64,000 nucleotides of DNA from UKL13-3 sp044353855 (GTDB lineage: Bacteria > Bacteroidota > Bacteroidia > UKL13-3). A model generated the notes under the pieces. It did not search any database. It saw nothing but the letters and a program-made list of their open reading frames with translations, and was not told the DNA's origin. Below, one piece after another: positions 1 to 8,520 of the stretch. The first letter of the stretch is position 1, and each line of letters starts with the position of its first letter. The stretch covers positions 806,001-870,000 of the forward strand of contig JBILBF010000001.1 of NCBI GenBank assembly GCA_044353855.1, given 5' to 3'. The position numbers and the translations under genes are program-made.

Positions 1-476
1 ACCAATTGGTCTGTGGCTGTTTGAATGAGTTCATTTTCAATTGAACCGAAATTTTGATCAGCAGGATAATTTACAAACGTGCTAAATGTTTGGGTAAAAT
101 TCTTTTTTTCATCCTTAACATTTTCAAAGGTTATTTCTACGTTAATAGTCAGTTGATTAACTGCATTTATTTGGTTTCCTTGAACACCTACAGGTGAACT
201 ACGATACTCTGTTATTTTGCCACTAAACTGCAAATCGCCTTCGGTTTCGGCAAGTTTTAAGGAAGTTTCATTGATAAACTTTCGCTTCAATTTTTCGGTT
301 ATTACTTGACTTAGTGTAGGAGCAACAATACTAGCCAGATTTGGAATATAAGCTACCGAAAAGGTTCGTGCATCAATGGGAACCGATGCTCCCGTTTGTG
401 AATAAAAACCACAGCCGGAGTGAAGTAATAACAAACCGGCTGTGATAACTAAAATATAGAAATGTGATAGTTTCAA
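1..476 (-). CDS. lptE: LptE-like LPS-assembly lipoprotein (partial, C-terminus outside window)
   Basis: The reading frame runs off the left edge, so only the first ~158 residues are seen. It starts at TTG (474-476), with an in-frame TAG three codons upstream and no ATG nearby. A hydrophobic N-terminus ends in a lipobox (LLHSGC, Cys22), so this is a lipoprotein. After the Cys come G-F-Y-S and a region with TFSVAYIPN and the LSQVITEKLKRKF helix, the pattern of Bacteroidota LptE proteins. LptE plugs the LptD barrel that inserts LPS into the outer membrane. It lies 25 bases downstream of the citrate synthase gene on the same strand. The family call rests on overall layout, so it is good but not certain. 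Confidence 0.7.
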   Translation of the reverse strand, partial: MKLSHFYILVITAGLLLLHSGCGFYSQTGASVPIDARTFSVAYIPNLASIVAPTLSQVITEKLKRKFINETSLKLAETEGDLQFSGKITEYRSSPVGVQGNQINAVNQLTINVEITFENVKDEKKNFTQTFSTFVNYPADQNFGSIENELIQTATDQL

Positions 477-501
477 AAGATACTATGCTAATTGAATTGA
501 A

Positions 502-1821
502 TTATTGAGTAGCTTTTGCTTTACTTACGGTAGCTTTCAACCAATCAGAAGTTACTGATTTTGGACGCTCCAAAGGCAAGCCTAATGCTCTATCCCATAT
601 TAAGGAAGCTAATACTCCAAGTGCTCGAGAAACACCAAATAAAACTGTGTAAAAATCATACTCTTTCATGCCATAATGCACTAACAATGCTCCTGAATGC
701 GCATCCACATTTGGCCAAGGGTTTTTAATTTTTTTGTAATTGCTCAAAATAGAAGGCGCAACATCATATACATCCCAAACTATATTTACAAGTTCATCGG
801 TAGGCATGTGTTTTTTGGCAAACTCCATTTGTGCAGTGAAACGTGGATCTGTTTTACGCAATACGGCATGACCATATCCAGGTACAACTTTTCCTTCTGC
901 AATGGTTTTGTTTATGTATTCCTCAATTTGTTCTTTACTAGGTTTACCTCCACCTAAATTAGCTTGTAATTCTAATACCCAGCGAATTACTTCTTGATTG
1001 GCCAATCCGTGTAAGGGTCCAGCGAGTCCATTCATAGCTGCAGCTAATGATAAATAGGGGTCAGATAAAACAGAACCTACTAAATGTGTAGTATGTGCCG
1101 ATACATTTCCTCCCTCATGGTCGCTATGAATGGTCATATACAATCGCATCAACTCTTTAAAGTCTTCGCCTGTATAACCTAACATGTGAGCAAAGTTACC
1201 TGCCCAGTCTAACTTTGCGTTAGGTTCAATATGGTCACCAAATTTGTATGTTCTACGGTAAATATAGGCAGCTACTCGGGGTAGTCTGGCTATTAGGTTC
1301 ATGGTATCTTCGTAGGTGTAATCCCAATAATCTTTTTTATTGATACCTTTTCGGTAAGCAGAGGCAAATTCACTTTCAGTTTGCAATGCCATAATTGCAG
1401 AAGCAAATTGGGTCATAGGATGCGCGTTGAGTGGAAAGGCATCAATTACATTAAATACATGTTTAGGTACAATTGCTCTTCGTGCCCAAGCATTAGTCAC
1501 ATCATGTACATCTTCATCCGATGGGAGTTCACCGGTAAGCATTAAATAAAATAATCCTTCTGGCAATGGCTGACTTCCACCTGGTGCTTTAGGCAACTTT
1601 TCACTAAGTTCGGGTATACTGTATCCTCTAAAACGTATTCCTTCTTCAGCGTCTAATAATGAAGTCTCGGTAATTAAACCAATCATACCTTTCATTCCTG
1701 AAAATACAGAATCAAGGGTGTAACTTCCTAAAACGTGTTCGCTATTTGCTTTGATGAACTCTTTTGTTTCTGCTGCTTTTGCCAAACCTTTATCGGCAAA
1801 TTTGTTTTTCAACTTATCCAT
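502..1821 (-). CDS. gltA: Citrate synthase, mitochondrial (eukaryotic-like) type
   Basis: This 439-residue citrate synthase condenses oxaloacetate and acetyl-CoA to citrate in the TCA cycle. The catalytic residues are visible: His271 in GPLHGLANQE, His318 in VPGYGHAVLRKTDPR and Asp373 in NVDAHSGALL. These sit within two or three positions of the classical mitochondrial numbering (His274, His320, Asp375). The motif HEGGNVSAHTTHLVGS is also typical of the mitochondrial enzyme rather than the E. coli NADH-regulated type II form, so allosteric NADH control is unlikely (inference). The length is full. The aconitase gene at 15.9 kb is also of mitochondrial type. Confidence 0.95.
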   Translation of the reverse strand: MDKLKNKFADKGLAKAAETKEFIKANSEHVLGSYTLDSVFSGMKGMIGLITETSLLDAEEGIRFRGYSIPELSEKLPKAPGGSQPLPEGLFYLMLTGELPSDEDVHDVTNAWARRAIVPKHVFNVIDAFPLNAHPMTQFASAIMALQTESEFASAYRKGINKKDYWDYTYEDTMNLIARLPRVAAYIYRRTYKFGDHIEPNAKLDWAGNFAHMLGYTGEDFKELMRLYMTIHSDHEGGNVSAHTTHLVGSVLSDPYLSLAAAMNGLAGPLHGLANQEVIRWVLELQANLGGGKPSKEQIEEYINKTIAEGKVVPGYGHAVLRKTDPRFTAQMEFAKKHMPTDELVNIVWDVYDVAPSILSNYKKIKNPWPNVDAHSGALLVHYGMKEYDFYTVLFGVSRALGVLASLIWDRALGLPLERPKSVTSDWLKATVSKAKATQ

Positions 1822-1957
1822 TTAAATTACTCGGATTACGTGTTTTAATGATGACGTGTTAAATTTTATTAAAATAACAACCGCTCGAAATTAGCATTTG
1901 TTTTTGGTAAAAGGAATTTCAAAGCAATAAAAATGTAGTAATTAGCGAAAAGAGTAT

Positions 1958-2290
1958 TTATTCATCTAATATTAATCGGCCATACCTAATGAAATAATAA
2001 CTTATTATAGCGATACCTATTGTAAAAAAAGACAACGAAATAGGAATAGGATTATAACTAAAAAACTCTCCCAGCATCCAATAACCGTTGGCAATTATCC
2101 AACAACACACTGCCATGTTTGGAAGAAATTGGATGTTATTTTTACGTGTGTGCCATGCAAGGTAAAATGCCATTAAAATAGTAGGAGCAATCATTACAAT
2201 ACCACCTATTTTAAACTGAACCAACCAACAAGTATCTTTGAGTAACCACAGTATTATATGGAAATTTTCACTAAAGCGAATATTTTTCAT
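1958..2290 (-). CDS. Small integral membrane protein, unknown function
   Basis: This 110-residue protein has about three hydrophobic segments (around residues 28-45, 57-75 and 80-98) and a polar cytosolic-looking loop at WHTRKNN. The N-terminal part, with FSENFHIILWLLKDTCW, looks like a conserved short membrane-protein family of Bacteroidota, but I cannot give it a function. It is a single gene between citrate synthase and the divergent TonB receptor, with 137 bases to the citrate synthase start. The start is the first ATG. No catalytic motif is seen. Confidence 0.7.
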   Translation of the reverse strand: MKNIRFSENFHIILWLLKDTCWLVQFKIGGIVMIAPTILMAFYLAWHTRKNNIQFLPNMAVCCWIIANGYWMLGEFFSYNPIPISLSFFTIGIAIISYYFIRYGRLILDE

Positions 2291-2369
2291 TTTGCCAAAA
2301 TAGTATACTTCAACTTAATAAAGATTCATAAGTTAGATTATTTTTTTATATTCGGTTTGCAAAATAATT

Positions 2370-4733
2370 ATGTATAAAATAAAAATTTATGTCATTGTAC
2401 TCTTTATAACATTGGGTTTCACAGTTTTTAAAGCTGCTGCCCAAACTGCAATCATAAAAGGTAGTGTGATCAATATTCAAACAGGTGAGAAACTTTCGTA
2501 TGCATCTATTCAATCCAATAAAACAAATATTACAACAGCCGATTCCCTTGGGCAATACATTTTTTCAGTTCAACCTGGGCGAATCGTTTTGAAGGTAACC
2601 CAAATTGGCTATGTACCTTATGAGCAAGATATACATATAGGGTTTGAAGAAAACCTAACAATTAATATTGAACTTACACCAAAAGAAAATGAACTGGATA
2701 GAGTGGTCGTTTCGGGAAGTCGGCAAGAAATGAAAATTGCACGTGAAGTAATGTCGGTTACTTCGATTAAACCGTATTTAATTACTAATACAAATGCCAA
2801 TACATTATCTGATGTGCTTAATAAAGTAACTGGAGTAAGCGTAATTGAAGGACAAGCAATTATAAGAGGAGGAACAGGCTGGAGTTATAATGTAGGCAGT
2901 AGGGTAATGGTATTGTTGGATGATATGCCTTTGATGGGTGCTGATGTAGGGGATGTACAATGGGATTTATTGCCTATAGAAGCAGCTGAAAATATTGAAG
3001 TTATTAAAGGTCCTTCTTCAGTTTTGTATGGAAGTTCAGCTAGCGCAGGTACAGTAAACGTTCGAACTGGTTGGCCTACTAATAAACCTGAGACTAAAAT
3101 TACTTTTTACCAAGGAATACAAGATAATCCGAAAAATAACAATTCGATTTGGTGGGAACGAACCTCTCAGCCCTTTAATACAGGAAGTTTTTTTGTGCAC
3201 AAACAAAAATTTGGCCAATTTGATTTGGAGTTAAGCGGCAATATCAACGCAAATCGAAGCCATATTCAATACAATGATGATTACCGGTTGCGTACTTATG
3301 TAAAAACACGTTATCGTTTTGAAAACATAAAAGGGTTAAGTACGGGCATAAATGCTACCTATATGGCCAAAAAAGGTGGTCGATTTTTTTTGTGGAAAGA
3401 TGCAGATTCTGGTTCTTTGGTTCCTTTTGATGGGAGTATAGGATATGATAAATATAAAATTTATACAATTGATCCACATCTTACATTTATTCAAAACACA
3501 TACACTATTTCAGTAAAGTATCGATTTTATAATATTATTAGAGATGGTGTTTTTGGAGCTATTGATACTAACAATACAAATAATGCAGTTGCTAAAATGA
3601 ATGCAGTTGATGTTAGTTTTCAAAAAAAGTTATCGAAATATTTTACCAATACTTCAGGAATTTACACGACAAATTTTAATGCTGTTGGCAATGTTTATCC
3701 AGGAAAACAAAAAGGTTATTCGGGTGCGGCTTATACTCAGTTAGAGTTTTTTAAAGGAAGGTGGAATGCTACCACTGGATTAAGATATGAGGTAAATGCA
3801 TTAGCTAATATTGAGCAAACACAACGACCATTATTTCGACTTGGGTTGAATTATAAAGCTACTTCAAAAACATTTTTAAGAGCTTCTTTTGGCGAAGGAT
3901 TTAGGTTTCCAACAATTGTAGAGCGTTTTGTTGAAGACAATGCTGCTGGTGTAAACATTTATCCAAATCCAGGATTAAAAACAGAACGTGGATGGTATAC
4001 GGAAATTGGCGTAAAACAAGGGTTTAATATTGCTGGATTTAGCGCCACTTTTGATGCTTGTGTTTTTTGGATGGAATACACAAATTTAATTGAACTAAGG
4101 TTTAATCAATATGAAAAAGCATCCTACTATATTGATACCGTAAACTTTAAATTGATACTGATTGGCGAAGATAAGATAGGGTTTAAAGCACTAAATCTTC
4201 CTAAAAGTAGAACTGCAGGGTATGAATTTTCTCTTGAAGGACAAGGGAATATTGGTCAAATTGGCATTCGTACAATTAGTGGGTTTACCTATACTTATCC
4301 TATTGATTTAAATGCGGATACTTCTCTGCAAAATGTAGGAAATTACATCAAAGCATTTGTTAACAATCATCGTTTTATTGACGCTACCAATCCAGCATTT
4401 AATAGTTTAGTTGCTTATCGGAATAGGTATGTGGTAAAAGTTGATTTAGAATGTAGCTACAAAAGAATTGGTGTTGGATACAGCATAAATTATTTAAGCA
4501 TTCAAGAAAAAATTGATAATAACTTATATAATGCTATACCAGGTTTAAAAACATTTCAGCAAGATGCTGGTCATGGAGCATGGGTACATAATATGAGGGT
4601 AAGTGCTAAATTAACACCACATCTTGTATTGGCGTTTTTAGTAAATAATTTAGCAAATAATACCTATGCATCTAGGCCAGCTAGAATTGAACCTATGAGG
4701 AGTTATTCTATCCAATTAAGAGTCGCTTTTTAA
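2370..4733 (+). CDS. TonB-dependent outer-membrane receptor with carboxypeptidase-D-like N-terminal domain
   Basis: This 787-residue protein has a signal peptide ending near KAAAQ (about residue 25). A carboxypeptidase regulatory-like beta-sandwich follows (about 27-108, with GEKLSYASI and LTPKENELD). The TonB plug starts at VVVSGSRQEM (about 112-230, including GVSVIEGQAIIRGG and VIKGPSSVLYGSSASAGTVNV). The rest, up to the aromatic end SIQLRVAF, is the 22-stranded barrel. Such receptors import iron complexes, vitamins or other nutrients using TonB-ExbBD energy. There is no SusD partner beside it, so a SusCD glycan system is unlikely, and the substrate cannot be told. It overlaps the convergent cargo gene by 4 bases. 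ExbB/ExbD genes lie at 31.3-32.4 kb. Confidence 0.92.
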   Translation: MYKIKIYVIVLFITLGFTVFKAAAQTAIIKGSVINIQTGEKLSYASIQSNKTNITTADSLGQYIFSVQPGRIVLKVTQIGYVPYEQDIHIGFEENLTINIELTPKENELDRVVVSGSRQEMKIAREVMSVTSIKPYLITNTNANTLSDVLNKVTGVSVIEGQAIIRGGTGWSYNVGSRVMVLLDDMPLMGADVGDVQWDLLPIEAAENIEVIKGPSSVLYGSSASAGTVNVRTGWPTNKPETKITFYQGIQDNPKNNNSIWWERTSQPFNTGSFFVHKQKFGQFDLELSGNINANRSHIQYNDDYRLRTYVKTRYRFENIKGLSTGINATYMAKKGGRFFLWKDADSGSLVPFDGSIGYDKYKIYTIDPHLTFIQNTYTISVKYRFYNIIRDGVFGAIDTNNTNNAVAKMNAVDVSFQKKLSKYFTNTSGIYTTNFNAVGNVYPGKQKGYSGAAYTQLEFFKGRWNATTGLRYEVNALANIEQTQRPLFRLGLNYKATSKTFLRASFGEGFRFPTIVERFVEDNAAGVNIYPNPGLKTERGWYTEIGVKQGFNIAGFSATFDACVFWMEYTNLIELRFNQYEKASYYIDTVNFKLILIGEDKIGFKALNLPKSRTAGYEFSLEGQGNIGQIGIRTISGFTYTYPIDLNADTSLQNVGNYIKAFVNNHRFIDATNPAFNSLVAYRNRYVVKVDLECSYKRIGVGYSINYLSIQEKIDNNLYNAIPGLKTFQQDAGHGAWVHNMRVSAKLTPHLVLAFLVNNLANNTYASRPARIEPMRSYSIQLRVAF

Positions 4734-5482
4734 CGCAATTGTACTTTTACCAATGAGGTTTTATTGCCTGATGTCAGACTCACTAAATACAATCCAGCTT
4801 GATATTCACTCAAATCAAACGAAAGAGAAGTTAAAAACTGATTGGGTTTGGTTAACTTTTCTTTGAAAACTACTTTACCATACACATCCATAATTAGGAG
4901 TTCATTAAGTTCATCTTGAATATCACGCAATTCAATGGTTACTTTGCCTTGAGTTGGGTTTGGAAATGCTGTTAGATGAGTGTATGTACTTAGCTCAGAA
5001 ATTCCATTATACTTTACAATTCTAAATTTATAGTTAGTAGCTGAGTCAATTCTTGAAAACTGATCAGTTGCACCCGTAAATCGAAACCAAGTAAGGGTAT
5101 ATATTTTCATGGGATATTCAGCAACACTATCAGTTAATGTGCTATCTGCTTTTCCATAAAACAAGGCACAACCTTTTGTTCCTCCTGCCCAAACACACTC
5201 TGGAGTATTACAGGTAAAATCAAATCCTTGAGGTTTACCAGTGGCATAAATAAATTTTGCACTATCAATGGTTACAGCAATGCCGCTAATAGAAGAATCT
5301 TTTGGAATTTTAAAACTAATGGTACTCCAATAATCATATCCTGCCATTGCATTTGGTAATACCTCAGGCGAAATGCCGTTATAGGTTAAGTTTGGATCAG
5401 GTATACAAGGCCAATTTTGGGCGTTTGTTTTATATGTAAAGCATAATATAAACAAGAGGATGGTATACAGTATTTTTTTCAT
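4730..5482 (-). CDS. Secreted protein with T9SS type A sorting domain
   Basis: This 250-residue protein has a signal peptide (cleavage near KTNAQ, residue 22). The body is about 140 residues with no family I recognise and contains four cysteines around CNTPECVWAGGTKGC. The C-terminal ~80 residues are a type A T9SS sorting domain. It opens with AFPNPTQGKVTIEL, continues with the MDVYGKVVF strand, and ends with AGLYLVSLTSGNKTSLVKVQLR-type strands. It should be exported by Sec, passed through the T9SS pore and processed at the surface by PorU (encoded at 48.6 kb). What the body binds or does is unknown. It sits between the TonB receptor and a small zinc-ribbon gene. Confidence 0.88.
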   Translation of the reverse strand: MKKILYTILLFILCFTYKTNAQNWPCIPDPNLTYNGISPEVLPNAMAGYDYWSTISFKIPKDSSISGIAVTIDSAKFIYATGKPQGFDFTCNTPECVWAGGTKGCALFYGKADSTLTDSVAEYPMKIYTLTWFRFTGATDQFSRIDSATNYKFRIVKYNGISELSTYTHLTAFPNPTQGKVTIELRDIQDELNELLIMDVYGKVVFKEKLTKPNQFLTSLSFDLSEYQAGLYLVSLTSGNKTSLVKVQLR

Positions 5483-5518
5483 TTGATGTTTAACTTAATT
5501 AATCGAATATACACAAAA

Positions 5519-5656
5519 TCAATTGTTTTCGATAATCACCGTTGCTGGAGTTTCTATTTTGGGGATAGTTGGTGTTTTACACCAATCGCATATTTTACCA
5601 TCATCAGTATATTCTTTACCTTCACATTGTGGACATACATAACCGCAGCCTGCCAT
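5519..5656 (-). CDS. 45-residue zinc-ribbon-like small protein
   Basis: This short gene has start ATG at 5654-5656 and stop TGA at 5519-5521. The protein begins MAGCGYVCPQCEGK and continues through KICDWCKTP, ending IIENN. The CxxC...CxxC spacing (Cys8, Cys11, Cys23, Cys26, plus Cys4) is a zinc-ribbon or rubredoxin-like metal site, and the coding sequence fits the metal-binding pattern better than chance. It lies 36 bases upstream of the cargo gene at 4730-5482 on the same strand and 59 bases downstream of miaA. The function is unknown. Small proteins of this kind may bind zinc or act as redox or assembly factors (inference). Confidence 0.7.
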   Translation of the reverse strand: MAGCGYVCPQCEGKEYTDDGKICDWCKTPTIPKIETPATVIIENN

Positions 5657-5715
5657 TTTAGTTGATAATTTTTGTGTTGAGAAAGGAGTTTATCTCCTGT
5701 AAGTTATTATTCAAA

Positions 5716-6651
5716 TTAAGTAATACTATTTTCATATTCCAATATCAAAGCTTTAATCTCAGATAGTTGTTTTTCAATTGTCTTATCTGTATCTATCCAA
5801 TGTATCGTTTTTCCATCACGTTCCATTTTTCTGAAGTAAGTCATTTGCCGTTTGGCGAATTGATGTATGGCAACCAAAAGTTTTTGTTGCATTACCTCAA
5901 AGGATAGTTGTCCTGTTAAATATTGTGTCACAAATTTATACTCCAATCCATAATACTCTAGCTGCTCTTTGCTAATAGATTTGAGAAGTATTTCTACTTC
6001 GTCTACCATTCCATTTTGCAACCTGTAATGCAATCTTTTTTCAATATTGTTTCTGCGTTTGTCAACTGAAGTATAGGTGCCAAAAATTAGGGGATTTATT
6101 TTTGGAAATGTTGTTGGTGTAAAATCGTGTTGGTTTAAATAAGTAATTAGTTCAATACCTCTTATCAATCGTTTGGTGGTTGAGGTATCAATTTTTTCTT
6201 TATGTGGATGAAAGGGTAATTCGGTAAATATAGTTGCGAGTTCAGTTTTAGAAAAAGAATTGAGTCTACCACGCATTGTTTCATTTATAGGAACACCTGT
6301 ATATTCGTAATTACTTATAATAGCATCAATATATAAGCCTGTTCCTCCACACAAAATGGGAATTTTATTGTGTGAATGAATTTGGTTATATGCTTCAAAA
6401 AAATCGTTTGTAAATTGATGGATATGGTAACGTTCGCCTGCATTGATGATATCAATTAAATGAAAGGGAACGCTTGTATTATCAATACTATATTCGTTTA
6501 AATCTTTGCCTGTGCCAATATTCATTTGCTTGTATACTTGCCTCGAATCAGCACTAATAATCTCTGTGTTTAAATTGTGTGCAAGATGAGCTGCAAGTTT
6601 GGTTTTACCACTTGCTGTTGGCCCAAGTATTACAATTAAGTTTGGTTGCAT
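5716..6651 (-). CDS. miaA: tRNA dimethylallyltransferase
   Basis: MiaA transfers a dimethylallyl group to A37 of tRNAs reading UNN codons. This copy has the P-loop GPTASGKTKLA near the N-terminus, the STEISADSRQVYKQMNIGTGK-type region, PFHLIDI, LCGGTGLYIDAI and the RQMTYFRKM tRNA-binding stretch. I place the start at ATG 6649-6651 (MQPNLIVILG). The upstream TTG at 6660 is part of a TACCTTTG -7 element and so cannot be the start. The resulting length of 311 residues is normal. The -7 element ends only six bases before the ATG, so the mRNA would be leaderless or nearly so. Confidence 0.95.
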   Translation of the reverse strand: MQPNLIVILGPTASGKTKLAAHLAHNLNTEIISADSRQVYKQMNIGTGKDLNEYSIDNTSVPFHLIDIINAGERYHIHQFTNDFFEAYNQIHSHNKIPILCGGTGLYIDAIISNYEYTGVPINETMRGRLNSFSKTELATIFTELPFHPHKEKIDTSTTKRLIRGIELITYLNQHDFTPTTFPKINPLIFGTYTSVDKRRNNIEKRLHYRLQNGMVDEVEILLKSISKEQLEYYGLEYKFVTQYLTGQLSFEVMQQKLLVAIHQFAKRQMTYFRKMERDGKTIHWIDTDKTIEKQLSEIKALILEYENSIT

Positions 6652-6657
6652 GGTGTG

Positions 6658-6665
6658 CAAAGGTA
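6658..6665 (-). promoter_or_regulatory. -7 promoter element of miaA
   Basis: TACCTTTG matches the Bacteroidota -7 consensus TAnnTTTG exactly. Six bases separate it from the miaA ATG. I see no good -33 TTG at the expected distance. Confidence 0.5.
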
Positions 6666-6794
6666 AGTTTTTAGTTTATGGTTTATTGTTGTTCTATATA
6701 CTAGCAGCATGTCAATTTTAGTTTTTATGCTATACTTTGGTTTGAAACTATACATGCAATTAAGGTACATTCGTAAAACTCATAAACGTATCAC

Positions 6795-7097
6795 ATGATA
6801 AAACATATTGTATTTTGGAAATTAAAAGAAGAAGCAAATGGACAAAGCAAACAGCAAAATGCTCAAGCCATTAAACAAAAATTGGAAGCATTAAAAGGTA
6901 ATGTAGAAGGGTTAATCGATATTGAAGTAGGGTTTGATTTTTTGCGTTCGCCTGAATCGGTTGACATCGTTTTATATAGCACCTTTACTGATAAAGCCGC
7001 TTTAGATTTTTACCAACAACATCCATTGCACAAAGCTATTATTCCCTTTATTGGCGAAGCAAGAAGCGAACGTAGGGTTGTAGATTACGAAGTATAA
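6795..7097 (+). CDS. Dabb (stress-responsive A/B barrel) family protein
   Basis: This 100-residue protein opens with MIKHIVFWKLKEEA and carries the IEVGFDFLRSPESVDIVLYSTFTD and FYQQHPLH segments of the dimeric alpha/beta-barrel Dabb fold. Related proteins occur in bacteria and plants, and a few are small-molecule cyclases or degradative enzymes. The role here cannot be told. It stands alone between divergent miaA and the convergent GNAT-like gene, whose end it overlaps by 13 bases. Confidence 0.85.
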   Translation: MIKHIVFWKLKEEANGQSKQQNAQAIKQKLEALKGNVEGLIDIEVGFDFLRSPESVDIVLYSTFTDKAALDFYQQHPLHKAIIPFIGEARSERRVVDYEV

Positions 7098-7891
7098 TTT
7101 CTTCTGTCGAGTACAAATTTATTACTGCCCGAATTGTAAATAGGAATCCAATCATGTTGCATGGTAACAGGTAATTGTTTTAGGGTTAATCGTTCCAACG
7201 TTTTTATATTTGCATAAAACGCAATTGGTTCTGTTACTTCGATACATGTAAAGCCTAGTTTTTCAAACCCTTCTCCTGTTCCCCAATCTCTATCGGTATA
7301 GGTCATAATATGTGCGGGGTTTACTTCTTGTATAAAGAATGTTAAAAGTTTACTCAATCCTCCTGTTACCGTTACGCCTATTTTACTTGCAAATCGGATG
7401 AGTTCATAACTGCGGTATGGAACTACACCATCTTGCATCATTCTACTTTTGCTAAAGGTAGCAACAGCAACTAATTCTGTATGGTGGTATAGACCAAATT
7501 TATAATAAGCCCCCACTGATTGTTGTAAGTGATTTTTGTTTAAAAACAAATCAGCTGTTGGTTTATCAATTCTTTTTACTTGTGTAGCTCGAGCATGTAC
7601 TCGTTGTCTGTTTCCTATTAAGGCTAATACACGTGCTGTTACCAGTTCAGGGTGTTGTTCATACACATCTTCCCAAATATGAATACATTTTAATTGTTGC
7701 AGTTTGGCCTCATTAGTTAGAGACGAAAAATAATAAGTAGGTAAGTGCTGCACTTTATCCATACTTATAAAATGCAAAACGAGTTTTTGTTTGGGTAAAA
7801 AAATACAATGAAATAGCGTTTCTAATGATGCTAATTTTTCATGTTGCTCTTGTGAAATTGCATTTATAATATGTTGAAACCACTCGCTCAT
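7085..7891 (-). CDS. GNAT-like protein resembling a phage-associated domain, function unknown
   Basis: This 268-residue protein has two parts. The first ~110 residues are uncharacterised. The second half has FLNKNHLQQSVGAYYKFGLYH-type and AVATFSKSR segments, then SYELIRFASK, GGLSKLLTFFI and YTDRDWGTGEGFEKLGF. This series (arrival of Arg in a strand, GG-SKL, a Y-D-D/R-W-G-G loop, then F-LGF) is one I associate with acetyltransferase-fold domains of phage and homing-endonuclease-linked proteins. No nuclease motif is seen. It overlaps the upstream pseudouridine synthase by four bases (ATGA), so the two are co-translated. That link suggests a role around RNA or nucleic acids, but this is only inference. 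Confidence 0.6.
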   Translation of the reverse strand: MSEWFQHIINAISQEQHEKLASLETLFHCIFLPKQKLVLHFISMDKVQHLPTYYFSSLTNEAKLQQLKCIHIWEDVYEQHPELVTARVLALIGNRQRVHARATQVKRIDKPTADLFLNKNHLQQSVGAYYKFGLYHHTELVAVATFSKSRMMQDGVVPYRSYELIRFASKIGVTVTGGLSKLLTFFIQEVNPAHIMTYTDRDWGTGEGFEKLGFTCIEVTEPIAFYANIKTLERLTLKQLPVTMQHDWIPIYNSGSNKFVLDRRNYTS

Positions 7892-8454
7892 TCCACCACT
7901 AAATTTTCTAGTTCAATTACTTCCCCCGATGCTAATTGGTTTAACCATAACGTTCCAATTCTCACTCTTATTAACCGCAATGTAGGAAAACCAACAGCAG
8001 CTGTCATTTTGCGAACTTGCCTTAATTTTCCTTCAGTTAATGTTATGCTTATCCAACAGGTAGGTCCATGTCTATCATCTCTAATTCTTCTGCTGCGTTC
8101 AGGGAAAACAGGAATTGTTAAAAGTGCTTTAGCCTCACACGGCAATGTTTGGTAGCGGTTTCCTTTAATTCCAATAGTTACACCCATTTTAAGTTGATCA
8201 ATAGCAAATGCTGTAATCTCTCCATCCACTTGTGCGTAGTATTCTTTTTCAATATGTTTTCTTCTAATAAGCTCACTTGTTTTACCATCTGTAGTGAGTA
8301 GTAATAACCCCTCACTATCTTCATCCAATCGGCCAATTGCCATTGTACCCTCGGCAAATGGATATAAATCCCCTAGCAGTTTTTTCTTTTTTACATCTGT
8401 TTTAAACTGGCTAATATAACCGTACGGTTTATGTAAAATATAATGTTTGCCCAA
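7888..8454 (-). CDS. 23S rRNA-type pseudouridine synthase, RluE/RsuA family
   Basis: This 188-residue protein is the catalytic domain of the RsuA/RluB/E/F family without an N-terminal S4 domain, as in RluE. The catalytic Asp44 is in GRLDEDSEGLLLLT, and the later motifs are GPTCWISITLTEGKLRQVRKM and PTLRLIRVRIG. It would isomerise one uridine, probably in 23S rRNA; the exact site cannot be read from sequence. The stretch PERSRRIRDD looks repeat-like but matches the native P-x-x-IR-x-R part of this family. It is followed in a four-base overlap by the GNAT-like gene and preceded by a TACATTTG -7 element. Confidence 0.9.
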   Translation of the reverse strand: MGKHYILHKPYGYISQFKTDVKKKKLLGDLYPFAEGTMAIGRLDEDSEGLLLLTTDGKTSELIRRKHIEKEYYAQVDGEITAFAIDQLKMGVTIGIKGNRYQTLPCEAKALLTIPVFPERSRRIRDDRHGPTCWISITLTEGKLRQVRKMTAAVGFPTLRLIRVRIGTLWLNQLASGEVIELENLVVE

Positions 8455-8473
8455 AATTGTTTACTAAAGTTTA

Positions 8474-8481
8474 CAAATGTA
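8474..8481 (-). promoter_or_regulatory. -7 promoter element for the pseudouridine synthase/GNAT-like operon
   Basis: TACATTTG matches TAnnTTTG and lies 19 bases before the ATG of the pseudouridine synthase. A TTTG at 8497-8500 could be the -33 element, but its 15-base spacer is a little short. Confidence 0.4.
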
Positions 8482-8520
8482 TTATTTAGTTTAAAACAAA
8501 TTGAGTCTATAATCATTATC

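Noticed and set aside
8040..8100. PERSRRIRDD stretch in the RluE-type gene as a repeat insertion
   Set aside because: The DNA looks a little like the repeat in mnmE, but the residues match the native P-x-x-IR-x-R...PTSW part of this enzyme family.
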